Source of the DNA: Gammaproteobacteria bacterium
Lineage (GTDB): Bacteria > Pseudomonadota > Gammaproteobacteria > HK1
DNA: 6,166 nucleotides
Assembly: GCA_020444775.1 (NCBI GenBank)
Contig: JAGRHX010000024.1
Location: forward strand, 1 to 6,166
Direction of reading: 5' to 3'
Shown here: positions 1 to 4,543 of the stretch, piece after piece
Numbering within the stretch: the stretch's first letter is position 1
Layout: every line of letters starts with the position of its first letter
Program-made: the position numbers and the translations under genes
The notes under the pieces: model-generated
Database searches by the model: none
What the model was told of the DNA's origin: nothing
Seen by the model: the letters and a program-made list of their open reading frames with translations, nothing else

Positions 1-25
1 GCTGAAGCTTCGTCGCTGAAGCTTC
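1..25. repeat. 11-base direct repeat with a palindromic core
   Basis: GCTGAAGCTTC occurs at 1-11 and again at 15-25, giving a 14-base period. Each copy contains the palindrome GAAGCTTC, and the second extends to TGAAGCTTCA (17-26). The array is cut by the window edge, so more copies could lie to the left. It could be a pair of regulator sites or a short tandem repeat. The function is unknown. Confidence 0.6.
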
Positions 26-80
26 AATGAATCGTGACGATGATCTCGGATCGAGCGTGCGTTACGCATCGGGCATCGTA

Positions 81-86
81 TTGACA
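81..86 (+). promoter_or_regulatory. possible -35 element upstream of the PilZ gene
   Basis: TTGACA, a perfect sigma-70 -35 hexamer, lies 72 bases before the PilZ start codon. I see no convincing -10 hexamer at 16-18 bases spacing. The closest match, CATCAT at 99-104, is only 12 bases away, so this may be a chance match. The rest of the 26-158 leader shows no other clear feature. Confidence 0.2.
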
Positions 87-158
87 GTCGTTTGACCGCA
101 TCATGGACGCGCCGGCAGTACCTGAAGCGGCCTCAACCGGAAAGACTCGAGGGCAGAT

Positions 159-1388
159 GTGAGCTTCCAGACTCTCAGCGTCGACGGTATCGAAGTCACC
201 CATGGCTGGGACGCAGCCGATGACGCCACCGGTGGCGAACGACGCAGCTACATGCGCTATCCGCTGGATATCGCCGGCAGCATCGTGCTCGCGGCGGACC
301 GCATACTCGAGTGTCGTATCCTCGACTTCAGCGCGCACGGCATGCGCCTGCTACACGCCCCACGGCGTCCATACGTGTCCGGCGCGAGCTCGCACCCGGC
401 ACCGGCCGGAGTCGTCGGCGTCCGGCCCAGGACCACCGCTCCAGAGCCGTTCCTGGAGACTGCCCGAATCGACAGCCCAGGCGCTGATCCTGCGGATCCC
501 GCAGACGCCGCGGATGACACCCAGGCGCGGTTGGCCGACATTGCCCAGGCGCTGCGTCCCGGGGCCCTGGTGAAACTCCTCATCACGTTGCCGGACACCG
601 AGCGGCGAATACGCGCCAAGGCGCAGATTCGACGACGGGTATTGCACGACGGTGCCATCGAAGTGGGCATCCAATACGCACGCATCAATATCGAGGTGTT
701 CAAATCCCTGTTGGCGGCCTCCGACGGTCGGCGATTCAAGCGCGTCGAGGACCTGTCACCGAAGGAGCTGGCGGCGGCCGTCTCCAAGCCCTGGCAGCAC
801 ACCGCGTGTCTGCTCGAGAACGCCATCGAAGACTTCTTCGTGCGTGCGGAGGAACGGCTGCGGTTGCACGCCGAGTCGGCCGTCGATGCGGCGACCTTGG
901 GGCCGTTCTTCTATAGCCTCATCGAGCTGCGCAATCAGCAGGTGCATATCACCTGCAGCTTCGTCCGTGACGTCTACAACCAGATTGCCCAGGAGCAAGC
1001 CTCGCTGGAGCGTGAGCTGGACGAGTACAAGTCCGCCACCATGGAGCTGCCCGAGCTGGATCCAAACGCCCCTGCCTACCGTTGGGATCTGGCCCATCTG
1101 GCACGCAAGCCCGAGCCTTTCAGCGCCCGGCTGCTCAATGCCGAGCACAGCCCGCTGGCGCCGGAGTCGCTCAGCACCAGCTTGATGCGGGCTTGTGCGG
1201 GTCTGCAGTCCGCTGAGGGTGTGCAGGCGATCCTGCGCGAGGTGTCCGAGGAGATCAGCGCGCGTCAGTTCACGCAGCTGCAGCGGATCCTGCGGCCTAT
1301 AGCCTGGCGCGACAACAGCCCGCCCCTCCGGCGACGCCGCCGCACCTCCATCGACCTTGCTGGTACGGAGTTCGAGAGCCGGGTCTAG
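159..1388 (+). CDS. PilZ-domain protein with a DUF1631-like helical C-terminal part
   Basis: A 409-residue protein, probably a cytoplasmic cyclic-di-GMP receptor. The GTG start is chosen because GAGGG (149-153) lies five bases upstream; the overlapping ATG at 157 is out of frame and hits TGA at once. Both c-di-GMP motifs of PilZ are present: RxxxR as R29-SYM-R33, and DxSxxG as D56-FSAHG-61. The rest of the barrel resumes near residue 134 (GALVKLLITLP) and ends near 175 (VGIQYARI). Residues about 68-132 are therefore an insertion, rich in Pro, Ala and Asp and containing a PADPADAAD run. No signal peptide or membrane segment is seen. Residues 205-285 are helical (LLENAIEDFFVRAEERL, FFYSLIELRNQQ), and 328-380 (SPLAPESLSTSLMRAC) recalls conserved stretches of DUF1631 proteins. 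Those are usually about 700 residues or more, so this would be a short relative. PilZ is well supported. The DUF1631 link is from memory of the family pattern and is moderate. No enzymatic motif is visible. Confidence 0.85.
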   Translation: MSFQTLSVDGIEVTHGWDAADDATGGERRSYMRYPLDIAGSIVLAADRILECRILDFSAHGMRLLHAPRRPYVSGASSHPAPAGVVGVRPRTTAPEPFLETARIDSPGADPADPADAADDTQARLADIAQALRPGALVKLLITLPDTERRIRAKAQIRRRVLHDGAIEVGIQYARINIEVFKSLLAASDGRRFKRVEDLSPKELAAAVSKPWQHTACLLENAIEDFFVRAEERLRLHAESAVDAATLGPFFYSLIELRNQQVHITCSFVRDVYNQIAQEQASLERELDEYKSATMELPELDPNAPAYRWDLAHLARKPEPFSARLLNAEHSPLAPESLSTSLMRACAGLQSAEGVQAILREVSEEISARQFTQLQRILRPIAWRDNSPPLRRRRRTSIDLAGTEFESRV

Positions 1389-1397
1389 CCTGGTGAC

Positions 1398-1452
1398 GAT
1401 CGGCACCGATCCGAACAGCGCGTGACGCGCGATTGCCAGGCGATTTCCTGGC
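1398..1452 (+). other. cluster of three short hairpins after the PilZ gene
   Basis: Three inverted repeats stand in a row: GATCGG/CCGATC (1398-1403/1406-1411), GCGCG/CGCGC (1418-1422/1426-1430) and GCCAGG/CCTGGC (1435-1440/1447-1452, six-base loop). The last is followed by a mixed pyrimidine stretch rather than a pure T-run. They probably form the structured 3' end of the PilZ mRNA and may assist termination at 1475-1494. Confidence 0.5.
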
Positions 1453-1474
1453 CGTGTCTTTCTGTCTACCCTTC

Positions 1475-1494
1475 GAATCCTGTCGGATTTTTTT
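1475..1494 (+). terminator. rho-independent terminator of the PilZ gene
   Basis: AATCC (1476-1480), loop TGTC, and GGATT (1485-1489) form a five-base-pair stem, with a possible G-U pair below. The stem runs straight into a seven-base T-tract (1488-1494). The stem is short and only partly GC, so efficiency may be moderate. It lies 87 bases after the PilZ stop codon and before the control region of the next gene. Confidence 0.6.
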
Positions 1495-1502
1495 ACACTT
1501 GC

Positions 1503-1518
1503 AGTGACATTACTCACA
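1503..1518. promoter_or_regulatory. CRP/Vfr-like binding site
   Basis: AGTGA, six bases, then TCACA (1503-1507 and 1514-1518) match the CRP-family consensus TGTGA-N6-TCACA except at the first base. The site lies between the PilZ terminator and the small gene at 1586. If it acted as a class II activator site, transcription would begin near 1552. The sequence at the matching -10 position (TAGTGT, 1540-1545) is a poor hexamer. The site is therefore a candidate judged on pattern alone. Confidence 0.4.
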
Positions 1519-1546
1519 GGTCGCGACGTGCATAGGTCGTAGTGTG

Positions 1547-1561
1547 TTGGACTGAGTCCAA
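1547..1561. promoter_or_regulatory. perfect 15-base dyad (operator or 5' leader hairpin)
   Basis: TTGGACT and AGTCCAA flank a single central G. The dyad ends six bases before the AAAGGGAG ribosome-binding site of the gene starting at 1586. It could be an operator or, in RNA, a small hairpin with a six-base-pair stem beside the ribosome-binding site. No specific regulator is recognised. Confidence 0.45.
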
Positions 1562-1585
1562 TAGCCAAAGGGAGCTAGCCCTGCC

Positions 1586-2023
1586 ATGGATACGGTCAGC
1601 AACGAGACCGCCGCTCGTATCATCGCGCTGTTCGATGAGTGGCTCGGCAGCACGCGCGGGCATGAAGCCAGCGTCGACTCGAGCAGCGGCGCGCGGCCGA
1701 CGCCCCTACCTGGTCAGATTCCCGATCATCAGAGCGTCGACGGTCAGATCTCAGTTCACACATCGATCAGCCATCCCATTCCCGGACCGGTTGTCGCGCG
1801 ATCCGCGATCGGTGGCGAGCAGCGTACGGTCTCCCGGGTCGCGGACATCGGCGCGCCGCATCGGCTCGAGGCCGGACAAGGCGAAGAACATCCGGTCGAG
1901 GCCTTTCACCGCTGGCTGACCGAGCAGCGACCCGGCGCCTACTTCGGCCTGATCCTCCCGCGCGGCGACCGTCTCGCCCAGATCCATTCGGTGCTACAGC
2001 GCGGCGGTGGCCGCCCGCGTTAG
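1586..2023 (+). CDS. small protein of unknown function
   Basis: A 145-residue soluble protein that I do not recognise. The ATG start has AAAGGGAG (1567-1574) 11 bases upstream, a rather long spacing. Codons in the first and last thirds end mostly in G or C, like the neighbouring genes, which supports real coding. The N-terminus is helical (NETAARIIALFDEWLGS). Residues about 28-85 are Ser-, Pro- and Gly-rich and look unstructured. The C-terminus is again ordered (VEAFHRWLTEQRPGAYFGLI, then RLAQIHSVL) and ends in a Gly/Arg tail. The two ordered ends each contain an aromatic helix with Trp (DEWL, HRWL). There is no signal peptide, membrane segment, cysteine cluster or catalytic motif. It converges with selC, leaving 108 bases between them. 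It has its own terminator-separated upstream region with a CRP-like site and a dyad, so it is probably a single-gene unit rather than part of the PilZ transcript. Confidence 0.6.
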   Translation: MDTVSNETAARIIALFDEWLGSTRGHEASVDSSSGARPTPLPGQIPDHQSVDGQISVHTSISHPIPGPVVARSAIGGEQRTVSRVADIGAPHRLEAGQGEEHPVEAFHRWLTEQRPGAYFGLILPRGDRLAQIHSVLQRGGGRPR

Positions 2024-2073
2024 TCGCGAACCGGCAACCTTCGGGGCAGCGCTTGGGGAGAGCGGCCGGGTGC

Positions 2074-2091
2074 CCGCAGGGCGGTCTGCGG
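2074..2091. terminator. hairpin between the small gene and selC
   Basis: CCGCAG (2074-2079) and CTGCGG (2086-2091) pair across a six-base loop in the 108-base space between two converging genes. There is no T-run on either side, so it is not a standard intrinsic terminator. It may define or protect 3' ends of either transcript. No better terminator for selC is visible. Confidence 0.3.
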
Positions 2092-2131
2092 ATGGCGTAG
2101 ATGACGCCGGGTGGGTCGGCGACGCTCGAGA

Positions 2132-2227
2132 TGGCGGAAGAGGGTAGGAGTCGAACCTACCAGACCTGCCTGACAGATCTCAGCGGATTTGAAGTCCGTG
2201 CGCACCACCGGGACGCGATCCTCTTCC
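2132..2227 (-). tRNA. selC: selenocysteine tRNA, anticodon UCA
   Basis: A 96-nucleotide tRNA with an encoded CCA tail that reads UGA as selenocysteine. The anticodon loop CTTCAAA places TCA at 2190-2192. It has the bacterial tRNA-Sec shape. The acceptor stem is eight base pairs (GGAAGAGG/CCTCTTCC) followed by discriminator G, and the T arm is five base pairs (GTAGG/CCTAC, loop TTCGACT). The variable arm is a seven-base-pair stem (AGATCTG/CAGGTCT, one G-U) with loop TCAGG. The D stem is six base pairs with loop CGGT, as in the E. coli tRNA, but only if the U at 2204 is bulged. The anticodon stem has four Watson-Crick pairs plus an A-C apposition at its far end. It is charged with serine by SerRS, converted by SelA and delivered by SelB, both encoded just upstream. 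It may be transcribed from its own promoter (2324-2352) or from selB. Confidence 0.97.
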
Positions 2228-2236
2228 ATTCGGCGA

Positions 2237-2256
2237 TTGGCCTGCGGCAAGGCCAA
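2237..2256 (-). other. hairpin in the 5' leader of selC
   Basis: TTGGCCT and AGGCCAA pair perfectly (seven base pairs, six-base loop) and end nine bases before the tRNA 5' end. In the precursor this would sit just upstream of the RNase P cleavage site. It may help end processing or insulate tRNA folding from the selB message. That role is inferred. Confidence 0.45.
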
Positions 2257-2273
2257 CCCCAGGCGTCGCCGCA

Positions 2274-2287
2274 TGTATGGGCATACA
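2274..2287. repeat. short dyad upstream of selC
   Basis: TGTATG and CATACA flank two bases, making a perfect dyad in the selB-selC gap, downstream of the candidate selC promoter. It is AT-richer than its surroundings. It could be a protein site or a tiny leader hairpin. No regulator is recognised. Confidence 0.3.
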
Positions 2288-2323
2288 GGGGCTCGCATGG
2301 GGGAACTTCCGAAACGGCTCGCT

Positions 2324-2352
2324 AGTGTACATCGTTGTTGAGGGCCTGTGGG
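2324..2352 (-). promoter_or_regulatory. possible selC promoter
   Basis: On the minus strand CCCACA (2347-2352) and TACACT (2324-2329) are 17 bases apart. They match the sigma-70 -35 at three of six bases and the -10 at four of six. The stretch after the -10 (AGCGAGCCG) is GC-rich, as in stringently controlled stable-RNA promoters. Start would be near 2317, leaving a leader of about 90 bases. This is weak by sequence; position is its main support. Confidence 0.3.
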
Positions 2353-2399
2353 TAGTGAAGTCGATTCGCGGCGCTTCGGCCGGATCTCGACGACCACCC

Positions 2400-2425
2400 C
2401 GGACGTTCCGAAGCAGGAACAGCCG
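2400..2425 (-). other. hairpin directly after the tandem UGA stop of selB
   Basis: On the minus strand CGGCTGTTCC and GGAACGTCCG pair around the loop TGCTTC: eight Watson-Crick pairs, one G-U and one C-U mismatch. The stem begins immediately after two in-frame UGA codons (2426-2431). No T-run follows. It may stabilise the selB 3' end or cause weak termination. The UGA-plus-hairpin layout resembles a SECIS, but the loop has no GU dinucleotide like the one E. coli SelB contacts. Confidence 0.5.
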
Positions 2426-2428
2426 TCA

Positions 2429-4384
2429 TCAGGCGGATTGCCGTGTGCTCTCGGGTAGACCGAACAGGGCAGCCGGATCGCCGGTCAGCGCGCGTTTGTC
2501 GCCGAGTCGGCGGGTCAGCCCGGCGGTATCGAAATACTCCAGCACCTGGATGGCGAGGTTGCGGCCTATGCCGGTGTGCTCCTTGTAGCTACGCGCGTCG
2601 AAGGCGCCACCCTCGCTGTCCGCCGCCAGGGTCTGCGCAGCGAGTGCCAGTTCGGCGAGCGCCTGCGGGTGCAGATAGCGATTAGGCGAAACCCGTACAA
2701 GCAGACCACGGGCCGCTGCGCGGTCCAGGAACTTGCCCAGTGCCTTGCCATCGACGTTGAGCGTCTTGGCAATGTCACCCGCGGCCGCGGGCTGCAGCTC
2801 CGCGGGTGCGTAGAACGATTCGACCCGCTTCCACCAACGCTGGTCGACCTGGTCGAGAACGGGTCGATGCGCTGGCAGCGCCATGAAGCCGGCCTTCGAG
2901 ACCACCCTGCCCTCGGCCTGCAGACCGCGGATCAGGGTCTGGACGATGGCCCGACCCTCGCCGTTCTGGGGGATGTCCGCCAGCAATGCGACCCGGTCCG
3001 CTTTCAGCCCGACCTCGTCCGGGTGCTGCTCATGAGCAAGCTCCAGCCCCTCGAGGATCGCGCCACGCCAGGATTCCCAGCGCGAGGGTGCAATTGCCAC
3101 GCTGCCACGTCCCGTGTCCACCTTGTGCATCGGTAGCGACTCGAACAAGGCATTGGCCTGGGCCGATTTGAGATTCCGGCCTCGTGCGAAGGTGTTCAGA
3201 TCCACGCCGAGCTCGCTCTGTTCGAGGAGCTGACGAAGCGCATCGCGCGGATCCGCGGCAGCGTAGGCGGTCACGCGCTCAGCCCGCTGCAGGCGTCGTC
3301 GGGTACTGCGTGGGGCATTGGGGTTGAGCACCCGTCCGCCGCCGATCGTGCGCTGCGCAGACGCGTCGCGGAGCACGAAGCGATCGCCCCAGACGGCGTG
3401 CACAGGCTCGCTGGGCACCAGTCGAGCGAGTGCCTGTCCACCGGGCTCCAGCACGTTGGTGGAGAGCAGGCCAACGCGTGCGGTCACCGAGCTGGACCCC
3501 AGGTGCAGATGCACCGGTGCCCAGTGTCGCAACGGCTTCGATTCGCCTTCCAGAAGATTCAGCTCGACCTCGATGGCTTCGCTGACCTGGGCCGTTTCCG
3601 GCGCAACCAGCCACATCCCGCGGCTCACCGTGGCGGTCTCGATACCGGCACCGGCGATGTTCAACGCGCACCGCTGCCCTGCCCGGCCGGTCTGCGCCGG
3701 TTGCTGCTGGGCACGAATGCCCCGCACCCGGGCGCCGCGCCCCGACGGCAGCAGGACCAGCTGATCGCCGACCGAGACCTCACCGTCGAACACCGCGCCG
3801 GTCACCACCAACCCGGTGCCGCCGAGCACGAAGCTGCGATCGATGGCGAGCCGGAAACCGCCATCCGCGGCGCGAGCCCGATGTGCGCGTGCCTGCTCGA
3901 GCAGGAAGACCTCGAGTGCCGCGATCCCGTCGCCTCGCAAGGCCGAGACCTCGAACAAGCGAGCGTCGCCATGCCCGCGCTCGGCGAGCAGTTCGAGCAA
4001 TGCCAGACGTGCCGTATCCAGCTGCTCGGCATCGACCGCGTCGATCTTGTTGATGACCGCAATGAGCGACTGGACACCGAGCAGATCGATGATCGCCAGA
4101 TGCTCTCGGGTCTGCGGCATCGGGCCATCGTCGGCGGCGACCACCAGCATCGCCAGGTCGATGGCAGGCATACCGGCCAGCATGTTGTGGATGAACCGCT
4201 CGTGGCCAGGCACGTCGACGAAACCGAGCGTGCCACCATCCTCCAGATCCCGGTAGGCGAAGCCGAGCTCGATGCTCAGCCCGCGCCGCCTCTCCTCCTC
4301 GAGACGATCGGTCTCCACGCCGGTAAGCGCTTTGATGAGTGCACTCTTGCCGTGATCGACGTGACCGGCAGTCGCGATCAGCAT
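2429..4384 (-). CDS. selB: selenocysteine-specific translation elongation factor SelB
   Basis: SelB is an EF-Tu-like GTPase that binds Sec-tRNA with its N-terminal half and the SECIS hairpin of the mRNA with its C-terminal winged helices, placing selenocysteine at UGA. The 651 residues are slightly longer than E. coli SelB (614). GTPase motifs are complete: G1 GHVDHGKS (7-14), the G2 region RGLSIELG (34-41), G3 DVPGHE (57-62), G4 NKID (112-115) and G5 SAL (147-149). EF-Tu-like beta-barrel domains follow to about residue 355 ([12 protein letters not shown] marks the last barrel). Winged-helix repeats then run to the end, the last including [20 protein letters not shown] (607-626), the conserved RNA-binding wing. 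The ATG is chosen because GGAGGT (4388-4393) lies just upstream and homology begins at residue 2. The gene ends in UGA followed by a second in-frame UGA. It lies 159 bases after selA rather than overlapping it, and selC follows after 201 bases. Confidence 0.97.
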   Translation of the reverse strand: MLIATAGHVDHGKSALIKALTGVETDRLEEERRRGLSIELGFAYRDLEDGGTLGFVDVPGHERFIHNMLAGMPAIDLAMLVVAADDGPMPQTREHLAIIDLLGVQSLIAVINKIDAVDAEQLDTARLALLELLAERGHGDARLFEVSALRGDGIAALEVFLLEQARAHRARAADGGFRLAIDRSFVLGGTGLVVTGAVFDGEVSVGDQLVLLPSGRGARVRGIRAQQQPAQTGRAGQRCALNIAGAGIETATVSRGMWLVAPETAQVSEAIEVELNLLEGESKPLRHWAPVHLHLGSSSVTARVGLLSTNVLEPGGQALARLVPSEPVHAVWGDRFVLRDASAQRTIGGGRVLNPNAPRSTRRRLQRAERVTAYAAADPRDALRQLLEQSELGVDLNTFARGRNLKSAQANALFESLPMHKVDTGRGSVAIAPSRWESWRGAILEGLELAHEQHPDEVGLKADRVALLADIPQNGEGRAIVQTLIRGLQAEGRVVSKAGFMALPAHRPVLDQVDQRWWKRVESFYAPAELQPAAAGDIAKTLNVDGKALGKFLDRAAARGLLVRVSPNRYLHPQALAELALAAQTLAADSEGGAFDARSYKEHTGIGRNLAIQVLEYFDTAGLTRRLGDKRALTGDPAALFGLPESTRQSA

Positions 4385-4387
4385 TTG

Positions 4388-4407
4388 ACCTCCAGCGGTC
4401 TGACCGC
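4388..4407 (-). promoter_or_regulatory. selB ribosome-binding site abutted by a perfect dyad
   Basis: The Shine-Dalgarno GGAGGT (4388-4393) is three bases from the selB ATG. One base further upstream lies the dyad GCGGTC-A-GACCGC on the minus strand (4395-4407). In RNA this can fold into a GCGGU/ACCGC hairpin ending one base from the Shine-Dalgarno. It could modulate ribosome access. The Shine-Dalgarno itself is strong and supports the start. Confidence 0.6.
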
Positions 4408-4465
4408 ACGACCTGCGCCGCCGGACGCGGCTGCGCGGGCACGATGACGGGATGGAAAAAACCGT

Positions 4466-4471
4466 ATTCTA
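4466..4471 (-). promoter_or_regulatory. possible -10 element for selB
   Basis: TAGAAT on the minus strand matches the sigma-70 -10 at five of six bases, 81 bases before the selB start. The hexamer 17 bases upstream (GCAACC) is a poor -35. It would give selB an internal promoter separate from selA and is offered because the gap is unusually long for this gene pair. Confidence 0.25.
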
Positions 4472-4494
4472 ACCCTGCGACGACGGATGGTTGC

Positions 4495-4516
4495 CTCGCC
4501 CGCAGCGGCAGGCGAG
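4495..4516 (-). other. nine-base-pair hairpin after selA
   Basis: On the minus strand CTCGCCTGC and GCGGGCGAG pair (eight Watson-Crick, one U-G) around the loop CGCT, starting 27 bases after the selA stop. The only T-run (TTTTTT at 4456-4461) is 33 bases further on, so it is not a standard intrinsic terminator. It could attenuate transcription or block 3' exonucleases, lowering selB relative to selA. Confidence 0.5.
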
Positions 4517-4543
4517 ACCCACGACGGGCGTACCCGAAGGCGC

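Noticed and set aside
157..162. ATG-TGA just before the PilZ gene as a possible start with a selenocysteine codon.
   Set aside because: The frame overlaps PilZ out of phase, encodes no recognisable protein, and the GTG at 159 has the well-placed Shine-Dalgarno.
756..1568. Minus-strand open frame (270 codons) opposite the PilZ gene and through its terminator region.
   Set aside because: It crosses the hairpin cluster and is composed as a complement of PilZ coding. The plus frame carries clear PilZ motifs.
2020..2397. Open frames on both strands across selC (also 2101-2325 on the plus strand).
   Set aside because: They read through the tRNA gene, whose structure is unambiguous. No ribosome-binding site or recognisable protein.
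3398..4447. Plus-strand open frame (349 codons) opposite selB.
   Set aside because: Antisense shadow of selB, with His/Gln/Arg-rich composition and no Shine-Dalgarno or domain.
4456..4461. T-run on the minus strand after selA as an intrinsic terminator.
   Set aside because: The nearest good stem (4495-4516) ends 33 bases upstream, too far for a rho-independent terminator.
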